NCBI GenBank assembly: GCA_023387135.1
Contig: JAEWIK010000099.1
Location: 1 to 6,368, forward strand
From: Actinomycetes bacterium
Lineage (GTDB): Bacteria > Actinomycetota > Actinomycetes > Propionibacteriales > Propionibacteriaceae
DNA: 6,368 nucleotides
Reading direction: 5' to 3'
Positions 1 through 5,884 of the stretch are shown here, in pieces (within the stretch, counting starts at the first letter, position 1; each line of letters begins with the position of its first letter). Both the position numbers and the translations under genes were made by a program. The notes beneath the pieces were generated by a model that saw only the letters and a program-made list of their open reading frames with translations, searched no databases and was not told where the DNA came from.

Positions 1-468
1 GGTGTAGGCCTCACCCGCCTCCTGCAGGGAGTACACCCTGCTCCACCGCTCGGCGAGTTGCCTGGCGCTGCCCGTCACCTTCAGCGCGGAGGACGGGCCG
101 ACGTGCCGCACGATGGCGAGCGCGAGCGGCGCCAACGACGTCCGCGTGAAGATCGGCAGACCGTCCGACGTCCAGAAGGCGTAGGTCTCGTCCTTGCCGT
201 CGATGCTCAAGCCCGACGCCGCCGGTGTCGACCCGGTGAACTCCATCATGGCCATGGTGTGCCTGCCGGTCGAGTGCAGGACCGTATCGCCGACCTCGAC
301 CCGGGTGCCGGCGAACGGGACGTCCCAGGCCCTGCCGCCCACGTGCGGCCCGCGCTCGAACACGGTCAGGTCGACGTCGCCCCGGAGCAGCGTGTGCAGT
401 CGCCGCGCCGCGGCGGTCCCCGCCGAGCCAGCACCCACTATCGCCACCGCCGGCCGCCGGCCGCCCAT
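1..468 (-). CDS. FAD-dependent oxidoreductase, prenylcysteine oxidase-like (3' end missing)
   Basis: Only the first 156 codons are present; the gene runs off the left edge. Seen: a Rossmann dinucleotide-binding start (VAIVGAGSAG, residues 8-17, with G12, G14 and G17), a second-strand acidic residue E38 that would bind the ribose of FAD, and a GG motif (HVGGRAW, residues 42-48), the classic N-terminus of the amine oxidase/phytoene desaturase/prenylcysteine oxidase flavoproteins. From memory, the following region (VEVGDTVLHSTGRH, then residues around 127-156 ending RVYSLQEAGEAY) resembles eukaryotic prenylcysteine oxidase, which oxidatively cleaves the thioether of prenylcysteine; that is family knowledge, not proof of substrate. 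No signal peptide is visible, so it is probably cytosolic. The ATG at 468 is chosen because GAGGA lies 6 bases upstream and the glycine-rich loop begins at the expected distance. It lies 85 bases downstream of the 468-residue gene on the same strand. A general FAD amine oxidase or protoporphyrinogen-oxidase-like enzyme is the main alternative. Confidence 0.75.
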   Translation of the reverse strand, partial: MGGRRPAVAIVGAGSAGTAAARRLHTLLRGDVDLTVFERGPHVGGRAWDVPFAGTRVEVGDTVLHSTGRHTMAMMEFTGSTPAASGLSIDGKDETYAFWTSDGLPIFTRTSLAPLALAIVRHVGPSSALKVTGSARQLAERWSRVYSLQEAGEAYT

Positions 469-472
469 CGGT

Positions 473-479
473 CTTCCTC
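473..479 (-). promoter_or_regulatory. ribosome binding site of the FAD oxidoreductase gene
   Basis: On the minus strand GAGGAAG precedes the ATG at 468 (GAGGA, then 6 bases). It decides the start in favour of this ATG over the upstream GTG at 490. The rest of the 85-base gap (469-553) has one AT-richer patch around 505-515 but no promoter I could defend, so co-transcription with the upstream gene is possible. Confidence 0.6.
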
Positions 480-553
480 TCGTCCCTCACAATCTCCGCA
501 CCCTGCTTATCAGAAAGCGGCGCGTCCCGGACGGCGGTTCGCGGACGGGAGCC

Positions 554-1960
554 TCAGCCGTACACCAGCAGCCACGCCAGCGGCGTCGGATCGGAGACCT
601 CGCCGGTCGCGTACGAGGCGAGGATCCGCCGCCGCGCGGCCTGCGCCGTGAACCCCGCGAGCGGGGCCTCCGGCCAGTCCTCCGGGCAGGTCTCCAGCAG
701 CCCGATGAGTTGAGCCTGGTCGACAAGGTCGAGCCCCACAGGCTGGCCGGGCAGCCCGGCACCCAGGGAGTTGATGGCGGCCGCCAGCCTGTCGGTGCTC
801 GCCTGCGTGCGCCTGCCGAGCGCCAGGTCGACCTCGAGACCTTCGAGGTCGGGGTCACCGTCCCCCAGCGGCGGCGGTTGGGAGCCGACTCCCAGCGCCG
901 AGGCCGCCAGCCACACGAGGCTGCGGACCCGCGGACGTCCCGGCCCCTCTTCCAGGGCCTCCGAACGCTGCAGCGCCACCCTCGCCATCTCGCGCTCGCC
1001 CTCGGCCAGCGCACGTTCGCTGCCGAAGGCCACCGCCAGCGCGCCTGGCTTCTCGCTCCAGTCGAACCTGTCGAGGGAGTCCTCGACGGCGGGCGTCCGC
1101 TGCAGCAGACCGGATTCCACGGCACGATGCAGGACGAACGCCGCCGCCCCGTCGAGGCCGTCGTCGGGGCGCTGCGCTTCGGCCACCTCGGCCAGCACGT
1201 CGGCGATGGCGGGCGCGACCTCCAGCACCAGGTCTGTCACGCCGCGCCGTCCGTGCACCCCGACCCTGTGCTTGCCGGACGGAGCGGTCAGCCGCACCTG
1301 CGACTCGTCCTCGGTGAAGTCGAGGGTGACGGGAGGCTCGCAGTCGAGGCCGAGGTCGGCGAGCGGCGCCGTCCACTCGTCGCCGACGTCGAGGGTGACG
1401 GGCTCGTACCAGGACGGCAACAGCGTCGCGGCGGCGATCAACGCGGGCATCACCGTCGCCCGCAGGATCACCACCTGCCTTCCCGCCGGCATCGGCGACG
1501 GGGTGATCGCCAGCCGCAGCCGCCCGTCGCCCTGGCGTGCTGCCGGCGAGATCCTGAGTTCCGCCTGCACGGTGTGGAGGACCAGCACCGGGCCGGCGCC
1601 GCGGCGCGGCAGGACCACGACGAAACCGTCGGCACCGCTCGGCCACAGCCACGCGGCATGGGTGTCCTCGATCGTCACGTCGAGTTCGAGGGTCGCGTCG
1701 GCGGCGTCCTCGGGGACGTCCACCACCCAGCGGAACTGGCAGTGCTCCCCGGCGGTCACCCGCTGGCCGACGTCCGACGCCGCGACCCTGCCCTCGTGCT
1801 CGGCCTCCTCGGCATCGGCCAGCACGGGGACGAGCCTGGCGCCCCGCAGCGTGACGCCGACGGCGCCGGGCAGGCCTTCGACGTGCAGCGTGACCGCACC
1901 CGCCTCGTCGACCTCCGCCGCACCGCCGGCGAAGCCGAGGGTCACCGACGTGCCTGGCAT
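554..1960 (-). CDS. uncharacterised 468-residue protein
   Basis: I do not recognise this family. The frame is clearly coding: over 460 codons, strongly G/C-ending, with normal actinobacterial composition, while the opposite-strand frames are arginine/proline-rich shadows. Residues 1 to about 245 look like alternating beta strands (for example AVTLHVEGL 22-30, ATLELDVTIED 89-99, PVTLDV 187-192, PVTLDF 210-215), suggesting beta-sandwich domains. From about 251 the sequence turns helical to the end. There is no signal peptide, clear membrane span, metal-binding cluster or nucleotide-binding loop; cysteines are only C74, C206 and C425. It is probably cytosolic. The ATG at 1960 overlaps the end of the glycosylase gene by 19 bases and lacks a good Shine-Dalgarno. 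A GTG at 1945, overlapping that gene's TGA as GTGA, is an equally reasonable start and would remove five residues. Tight overlap implies translational coupling to nei. Confidence 0.8.
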   Translation of the reverse strand: MPGTSVTLGFAGGAAEVDEAGAVTLHVEGLPGAVGVTLRGARLVPVLADAEEAEHEGRVAASDVGQRVTAGEHCQFRWVVDVPEDAADATLELDVTIEDTHAAWLWPSGADGFVVVLPRRGAGPVLVLHTVQAELRISPAARQGDGRLRLAITPSPMPAGRQVVILRATVMPALIAAATLLPSWYEPVTLDVGDEWTAPLADLGLDCEPPVTLDFTEDESQVRLTAPSGKHRVGVHGRRGVTDLVLEVAPAIADVLAEVAEAQRPDDGLDGAAAFVLHRAVESGLLQRTPAVEDSLDRFDWSEKPGALAVAFGSERALAEGEREMARVALQRSEALEEGPGRPRVRSLVWLAASALGVGSQPPPLGDGDPDLEGLEVDLALGRRTQASTDRLAAAINSLGAGLPGQPVGLDLVDQAQLIGLLETCPEDWPEAPLAGFTAQAARRRILASYATGEVSDPTPLAWLLVYG

Positions 1961-2757
1961 CGTGGGCACCAGTAGAGCCGCCGGCCCTCGAAATCGGTGG
2001 AAGTCACAGGGCGTCCGCACACCAGACAGGGCATACCCGACCTCCGATAGACGTACACCTCTCCACCATGCCTGTCGACGCGAGGCGCTCGTCCGGTCGC
2101 CTCCGGACCGTGCTCCTCACGGACAGTGTCGATCCTGCCGTCGCTCACCCCCAGCGGCATGAGGGCGACGAGATCGCGCCACATCGTGTTCCACCGTCGC
2201 CTGCTGACCTGCCGTCCGGGGGTCAGCGGATGCAGCCTCGCCCTGAACATCACCTCGCACCGGTAGATGTTCCCGACCCCGGCGGCGACCCGCTGGTCGA
2301 CCAGGAGGGACGCGATCGCCCTGTCGGACTTCGTCACCCGCGCCCAGCCGCGCTCCGGCTCGGCGTCCTCCCGCAGCGGGTCGGGGCCGAGGGTCGCCAT
2401 GAGGGCGTCCCGCTCGCCGGTGGTGATCAGCGCGCAGGTCTGCGGGCCGCGCAGTTCGGCGACGTGCAGCCCGTCCTCGATCCGGAGGCGCAACGTGTCG
2501 GGGTTCGTGAGCGGCAGGTCGCCGGCCACCCTCAGCTTGCCGATCAGGCCGAGGTGGATGTGGACGACCTCGGGCTCCCCCGCGAAGCCGAGGAACAGGT
2601 TTTTGCCGTAGGCCTCCGCCCCGGCGAACACCCTGCCGTCGAGTCGCGCGGCGGCGTCGCCGAAGCGTCCCTGCGGGCTGCTGACCCTGACGGCGTGCCC
2701 GGCGAACGCGTCGACGAGCTCGCCTGCGAGCCTGTGCGTGACGTGGCCTTCCGGCAT
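1942..2757 (-). CDS. nei: Nei/Fpg-family DNA glycosylase (endonuclease VIII-like)
   Basis: A bifunctional base-excision repair enzyme: it removes oxidised bases and nicks the strand by beta/delta-elimination. After removal of Met1, the N-terminal proline P2 is the Schiff-base nucleophile and E3 the general acid; the start MPEGH is typical of the Nei branch rather than Fpg (MPELPE). K52 (AYGKNLF) corresponds to the conserved catalytic-domain lysine, followed by VHIHLGL (residues 65-71). The helix-two-turn-helix region is around 152-178, with VAAGVGNIYRCEVMF. The C-terminal zinc finger has C244, C247, C264 and C267, with the EGRR segment (R259) matching the damage-recognition arginine. At 271 residues it is full length. 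From memory it is closest to mycobacterial Nei1 (Rv2464c), sharing VSSPQGRF, LGPDPLR and YVYRR. The ATG at 2757 has GAGG 6 bases upstream. The gene is divergent from pepN and is followed, with overlap, by an unknown gene. Substrate preference cannot be read from sequence. Confidence 0.95.
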   Translation of the reverse strand: MPEGHVTHRLAGELVDAFAGHAVRVSSPQGRFGDAAARLDGRVFAGAEAYGKNLFLGFAGEPEVVHIHLGLIGKLRVAGDLPLTNPDTLRLRIEDGLHVAELRGPQTCALITTGERDALMATLGPDPLREDAEPERGWARVTKSDRAIASLLVDQRVAAGVGNIYRCEVMFRARLHPLTPGRQVSRRRWNTMWRDLVALMPLGVSDGRIDTVREEHGPEATGRAPRVDRHGGEVYVYRRSGMPCLVCGRPVTSTDFEGRRLYWCPRCQARR

Positions 2758-2786
2758 GCTGAGCCTCTCTCGGTCGGGGCTCTCGG

Positions 2787-2797
2787 AGTGTAGTCAA
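2787..2797 (-). promoter_or_regulatory. possible promoter of nei
   Basis: On the minus strand TTGACTACACT lies about 30 bases upstream of the nei start. It can be read as a -10 box TACACT (4 of 6 against TATAAT, start of transcription near 2780) without a recognisable -35, or as a -35 box TTGACT lacking a good -10 downstream. The first reading gives a leader of about 23 bases that includes the ribosome binding site. Position in a divergent gap supports a promoter somewhere here; the exact box is uncertain. Confidence 0.3.
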
Positions 2798-2863
2798 CCG
2801 TCCCGACGCTCCCCCGACCGACTGCTCCGCGGTACCACGGCGGGCGCCCCTCCCGGCGGACGG

Positions 2864-2893
2864 TTGAGTGCGTCGCCGTCGTACGGGTACCCT
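2864..2893 (+). promoter_or_regulatory. likely promoter of pepN
   Basis: TTGAGT (2864-2869) and TACCCT (2888-2893) are separated by 18 bases. The -35 matches 4 of 6 and the -10 has the TAnnnT form usual for actinobacterial housekeeping sigma factors. Transcription would begin near 2900, giving a leader of roughly 33 bases before the ATG at 2933. Boxes were found by eye only. Confidence 0.45.
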
Positions 2894-2922
2894 CAGCACG
2901 ACTTTGAGGCCGATGCCCACCC

Positions 2923-2927
2923 AAGGA
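2923..2927 (+). promoter_or_regulatory. ribosome binding site of pepN
   Basis: AAGGA stands 5 bases before the ATG at 2933. Another ATG at 2928-2930 touches this element and is in a different frame, so it is not the start. The open frame extends upstream of 2933, to a possible ATG at 2738 inside nei, but those 65 codons have no family resemblance and would cross the promoter. Confidence 0.6.
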
Positions 2928-2932
2928 ATGCA

Positions 2933-5524
2933 ATGTACGCAGCCAACATCACGCGCGCCGAAGCTACGCGACGCTCCGATCAACTCCGGACGAACAGCTA
3001 CGACGTGCTCGTCGACCTGTCGGGCAGAGTCGCCGACGACCAGGACACGGGTGATGGCAGCACCTTCGTCTCCAGTTCGAGGATCGGTTTCACCTCCGGC
3101 GGTGGCGGATCGCACGTCAACCTGATCGCCGACCGCCTGCTGGGCGCCAGCCTCGACGGCGTCCCGCTGGACGAGGACGCCTTCGCCGACCACAGGCTCT
3201 CGTTCTCCACCAGCCCGGGTGAGCACGTCCTCGAGGTCTCGGCGGTGTTCAGGTACAGCCGCACCGGCGAGGGCCTGCACAGGTTCGTCGACCCGGTGGA
3301 CGGCAGGGTCTACCTCTACACCCAGCTCGAGACCGCGGACGCCCGCCGGGTCTACGCCTGCTTCGAGCAGCCGGACCTCAAGGCCACCTTCCAGTTGACC
3401 GTCATAGCGCCCGAGCAGTGGACGGTGCTGTCCAACTCCCCCGCCGTCACCCCGACACCGGAGGGCGACGGGCTGGCGAGGTTCGCCTTCGCCCCCACGC
3501 CGCCGATCTCGACCTACATCACCGCCCTGATCGCGGGCGAGTTCCACACCGTCACCGACTCCTACCAGGGCACCGCCGCGGAGATCCCGCTCTCGCTGTC
3601 GTGCAGGCAGTCCCTGGTCGACTACCTCGACGCCGACAGGCTGTTCGCCACGACGAAGGCGGGCTTTGCCGTCTTCGAGGAGCAGTTCGGCTTCCCGTAC
3701 CCGTTCGCCGACTACGCCCAGGTGTTCGTCCCCGAGTTCAACGCGGGTGCCATGGAGAACGCCGGGTGCGTGACGATCCGGGACGAGTACCTGTTCCGCT
3801 CCCGCACCACGAACGCCGCCTACGAGGCGCGCGACAACACGATCCTCCACGAGCTCGCCCACATGTGGTTCGGCGACCTCGTCACCATGAGGTGGTGGGA
3901 CGACCTGTGGCTGAACGAGTCGTTCGCCGAATGGGCTTCCCACTTCGCCCAGGCCAAGCGCAGGGAGCGCGGCGACAGCGGCGACGATCCGTGGGCGACC
4001 TTCGCCAACAGCCGCAAGACGTGGGCGTACCGGCAGGACCAGCTCCCGTCCACCCACCCGATCGCCGCCGACATGGTCGACCTGGAGGCAGTCGAGCTCA
4101 ACTTCGACGGCATCACCTACGCCAAGGGCGCGTCGGCGCTGCGCCAGCTCGTCGCCTTCGTGGGCGAGAACGAGTTCCTCGCAGGCGTCCGCACCTACTT
4201 CGCCAGGCACGCCTGGGGCAACACCCAGTTGGAGGACCTGCTCGCGGCGCTCACCGAGTCGTCAGGACGCGACCTGTCGCACTTCGCCTCGGAGTGGTTG
4301 CAGACCAGCGGCGTGAACACGCTCCGCGCCGAGTTCACGGTGGACGAGACAGGGCACTTCACCCACTTCGCGATCAGGCAGTCGGCGACCGAGGGGTGGC
4401 CCACCCTGCGTCGCCACCGGCTCGCCGTCGGCCTCTACTCGCTGGTGGACGGACGCCTGCAGCGCACCGACAGGGTCGAGACCGACATCGCCGGTGAGCT
4501 CACCGAGCTGCCGGAGCTCGTCGGCAAGCGCCAGCCCGACCTCGTCCTGCTGAACGACGACGACCTCACCTACGCCAAGATCAGGTTCGACGGACGTTCG
4601 CTGGCGACCCTGGTGGCCCACATGTCGAGCCTCGACTCGGCGTTGAGCAGGGCACTCGTGTGGGGAGCCACCTGGGACATGTGCAGGGACGCCGAGCTCA
4701 GCGCCGCGGGTTTCACCGACCTCGCCCTGGGCGGCGTCGCCGTCGAGACCGACCTGACCGCCGTCGGCGCCGTCCTCAACCAGGTGCGCACGGCCATCGA
4801 CTACTACACCCCGCAGGCCGACAGGGACGCCCTCAACCAGCACTTCTCCCACGGCCTGGCACGCCTGCTCAAGGAGTCGGCTCCAGGGTCCGACCACCAG
4901 CTCGCCTTCGCCCGTGCGTTGATCCTCTCCGCCGAATCGGACGCCGCCCTCGACGTGCTGCGCGCCTGGCTGGACGGCGAGGAGGCCCCCGAAGGGCTGG
5001 CCGTCGACACCGACCTGCGCTGGCAGATCGTCACCCAGCTCGCCCGGCGGGGTGCCGCGGGCGAGGCGGAGATCGCGGCGGAAGCCGCGCGGGACGCCAC
5101 CGCCGCGGGAGCCGAGAAGGCCGCCGGGGCGCGCGCCGCCCAGGCGACGCCGGAGGCCAAGGACACCGCGTGGGCGCTGGCCACCGCCGACCCGGACGTC
5201 CCGAACGAGACCCACTTCCAGGTGTGCTCGCAGTTCTGGCAGATCGGCCAGTCGGACGTCACCGCCCGGTTCGTCGACAGCTACCTGGAGGTGGCGAAGG
5301 CCATCTCGGACGGCGTCGACGGCTGGTCGGAGCGCAGCTCTGCCATCAGGCAGCACGTGCTCGGGCTGCTGTTCCCCCGTCCGCTCGCGGATCGGGAACT
5401 GCTCGCCCGGCTGGACGCGTGGATGGACGCCAGCGACCTCAGCGATTCGGTGCGCAGGCAGATCAGCGAACGCAGGGACGACGCCGAGCGCGCGCTGCGC
5501 TGCCAGGACGCCGCCGCGCGGTAG
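2933..5524 (+). CDS. pepN: aminopeptidase N, M1-family zinc metallopeptidase
   Basis: Removes N-terminal amino acids from peptides in the cytoplasm during late protein degradation and peptide utilisation. Domains in order: N-terminal beta saddle (about 1-185, including RTGEGLHRFVDP and ACFEQPDLKATF, signatures of the actinobacterial type); thermolysin-like catalytic domain (about 190-440); a small beta region; and a long helical ERAP1-like C-terminal domain (about 520-850). Catalytic features are complete: GAMEN exopeptidase motif at 272-276, zinc site H306-E307-L-A-H310 with third ligand E329 in WLNES, and transition-state tyrosine Y396 (GITYAKGAS). At 863 residues it is normal for the family. 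There is no signal peptide or membrane span. The N-terminal domain has a slightly long acidic loop (VADDQDTGDGS). The start at 2933 is set by AAGGA and by the usual N-terminal ITRAEA pattern. About 20 of roughly 60 arginines use AGG. It is transcribed alone, divergent from nei and convergent with the small membrane gene. Confidence 0.97.
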   Translation: MYAANITRAEATRRSDQLRTNSYDVLVDLSGRVADDQDTGDGSTFVSSSRIGFTSGGGGSHVNLIADRLLGASLDGVPLDEDAFADHRLSFSTSPGEHVLEVSAVFRYSRTGEGLHRFVDPVDGRVYLYTQLETADARRVYACFEQPDLKATFQLTVIAPEQWTVLSNSPAVTPTPEGDGLARFAFAPTPPISTYITALIAGEFHTVTDSYQGTAAEIPLSLSCRQSLVDYLDADRLFATTKAGFAVFEEQFGFPYPFADYAQVFVPEFNAGAMENAGCVTIRDEYLFRSRTTNAAYEARDNTILHELAHMWFGDLVTMRWWDDLWLNESFAEWASHFAQAKRRERGDSGDDPWATFANSRKTWAYRQDQLPSTHPIAADMVDLEAVELNFDGITYAKGASALRQLVAFVGENEFLAGVRTYFARHAWGNTQLEDLLAALTESSGRDLSHFASEWLQTSGVNTLRAEFTVDETGHFTHFAIRQSATEGWPTLRRHRLAVGLYSLVDGRLQRTDRVETDIAGELTELPELVGKRQPDLVLLNDDDLTYAKIRFDGRSLATLVAHMSSLDSALSRALVWGATWDMCRDAELSAAGFTDLALGGVAVETDLTAVGAVLNQVRTAIDYYTPQADRDALNQHFSHGLARLLKESAPGSDHQLAFARALILSAESDAALDVLRAWLDGEEAPEGLAVDTDLRWQIVTQLARRGAAGEAEIAAEAARDATAAGAEKAAGARAAQATPEAKDTAWALATADPDVPNETHFQVCSQFWQIGQSDVTARFVDSYLEVAKAISDGVDGWSERSSAIRQHVLGLLFPRPLADRELLARLDAWMDASDLSDSVRRQISERRDDAERALRCQDAAAR

Positions 5525-5525
5525 G

Positions 5526-5551
5526 CGCGGGCCCCGGTCAGGCCGCCCGCG
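5526..5551. terminator. GC-rich hairpin between convergent genes
   Basis: CGCGGGC (5526-5532) pairs with GCCCGCG (5545-5551): a perfect 7-bp stem around a 12-base loop, starting one base after the pepN stop and ending three bases before the last codon of the convergent small gene. There is no T tract, so it is not a textbook intrinsic terminator. GC hairpins without T tracts are common between convergent actinobacterial genes, and this one could serve both strands. Confidence 0.45.
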
Positions 5552-5554
5552 GCG

Positions 5555-5725
5555 TCACTCCTGGCTCTTGCGGTACCAGCTCGGGCCCATGACGAGCGCG
5601 GTGAAGACGGCGGTGATCGCCAGCGGGATCAGCAGCGTGAGGAACAGGAAGTCCACGACCGACGGTTCCTGGGTCACGGGCCAGGACGGCAGGGTCTCCA
5701 GCAGGTTCAGGCCGAGTGCGAACAT
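5555..5725 (-). CDS. small single-span membrane protein, 56 residues
   Basis: Not a family I can name. The frame has near-perfect coding character: all codons but GCA and GAA end in G or C. An overlapping minus-strand frame at 5538-5729 gives a featureless arginine/proline-rich string. Residues 23-46 form one strongly hydrophobic helix (VVDFLFLTLLIPLAITAVF and onward), followed by a conserved-looking GPSWYRKSQE tail. Acidic residues lie before the helix (E10, E20, D25) and basic ones after (R52, K53), so the positive-inside rule predicts the N-terminus outside and the C-terminus in the cytoplasm. Short proteins ending in a similar PSWYR-type tail occur in actinobacteria, as far as I recall, without assigned function. 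No Shine-Dalgarno precedes the ATG at 5725, but a -10 box sits exactly where a leaderless transcript would begin. It is convergent with pepN (30-base gap) and divergent from pyrR. A role as a small subunit or regulator of a membrane complex would be guesswork. Confidence 0.75.
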   Translation of the reverse strand: MFALGLNLLETLPSWPVTQEPSVVDFLFLTLLIPLAITAVFTALVMGPSWYRKSQE

Positions 5726-5731
5726 GCACTC

Positions 5732-5737
5732 AGGCTA
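5732..5737 (-). promoter_or_regulatory. -10 box giving a probable leaderless mRNA for the 56-residue gene
   Basis: On the minus strand TAGCCT is followed by 6 bases and then the ATG at 5725, so transcription would start at or next to the A of the start codon. The absence of any Shine-Dalgarno supports leaderless translation, which is frequent in actinobacteria. No convincing -35 box is present at 16-19 bases upstream. Confidence 0.45.
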
Positions 5738-5771
5738 ATCGACGCCTCGCGTGCCACGGCTCGTCGGAGGT

Positions 5772-5785
5772 CGGCAAGATTGCCG
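5772..5785. repeat. inverted repeat, possible operator
   Basis: CGGCAA-GA-TTGCCG: two perfect 6-base arms with a 2-base centre, in the divergent gap between the small membrane gene and pyrR. A centre of only two bases does not suit an RNA hairpin but suits a dimeric DNA-binding protein. It lies about 40 bases upstream of each candidate -10 box. No regulator was identified and chance occurrence is possible. Confidence 0.3.
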
Positions 5786-5822
5786 CTCGTGGGCAGCGCG
5801 AGCCCGGCGGCGGCACGTCGGA

Positions 5823-5828
5823 TAGGCT
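5823..5828 (+). promoter_or_regulatory. pyrR: candidate -10 box of pyrR
   Basis: TAGGCT has the TAnnnT form and would start transcription near 5835, leaving a leader of about 49 bases that contains the hairpin described below. No good -35 is visible 16-19 bases upstream; TTGCCG at 5780-5785 is too far away. Confidence 0.3.
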
Positions 5829-5854
5829 GGCGATTCGAGGCCAACCCGCCCCGA

Positions 5855-5884
5855 GCGGCGCGGCCGAGAACCCGAGGAGCCGCG
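5855..5884 (+). promoter_or_regulatory. pyrR: pyrR leader hairpin covering the ribosome binding site and start
   Basis: CGCGGC (5859-5864) pairs perfectly with GCCGCG (5879-5884), a 6-bp all-GC stem with a 14-base loop. The Shine-Dalgarno GAGGAG (5874-5879) lies almost entirely in the loop and the G of the GTG start closes the stem. GCGGC occurs twice in tandem (5855-5859 and 5860-5864), so GCCGC at 5879-5883 has two alternative partners. In mycobacteria PyrR is known to repress translation by binding its own leader RNA near the ribosome binding site; this arrangement would suit that mechanism, but the match to the Bacillus PyrR-binding loop consensus is imperfect. Confidence 0.4.

Noticed and set aside
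526..540. Short palindrome CGTCCCGGACG in the gap before the flavoprotein gene
   Set aside because: The centre is too short for a stable RNA hairpin and there is no T tract; not convincing as a terminator or operator in GC-rich sequence.
194..1975. Long plus-strand open frame (593 codons) opposite the unknown gene and flavoprotein
   Set aside because: Arginine/proline/glycine-rich translation with no domain; it spans two minus-strand genes that have proper starts and codon bias. Typical antisense shadow in GC-rich DNA.
2928..2930. ATG five bases upstream of the chosen pepN start
   Set aside because: It is in a different frame from the aminopeptidase and touches the ribosome binding site.
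2117..4210. Long minus-strand open frame (697 codons) across nei and pepN
   Set aside because: It overlaps the confident catalytic regions of pepN and the divergent promoter gap, and its translation is low-complexity.
5538..5729. Minus-strand 63-codon frame overlapping the small membrane gene
   Set aside because: Featureless and arginine/proline-rich, whereas the shifted frame 5725-5555 has a clean membrane helix and strong G/C third positions.
5785..5803. GCTCG-N9-CGAGC inverted repeat upstream of pyrR
   Set aside because: Five-base arms of this composition are expected by chance here, and the element lies upstream of the likely transcript start.
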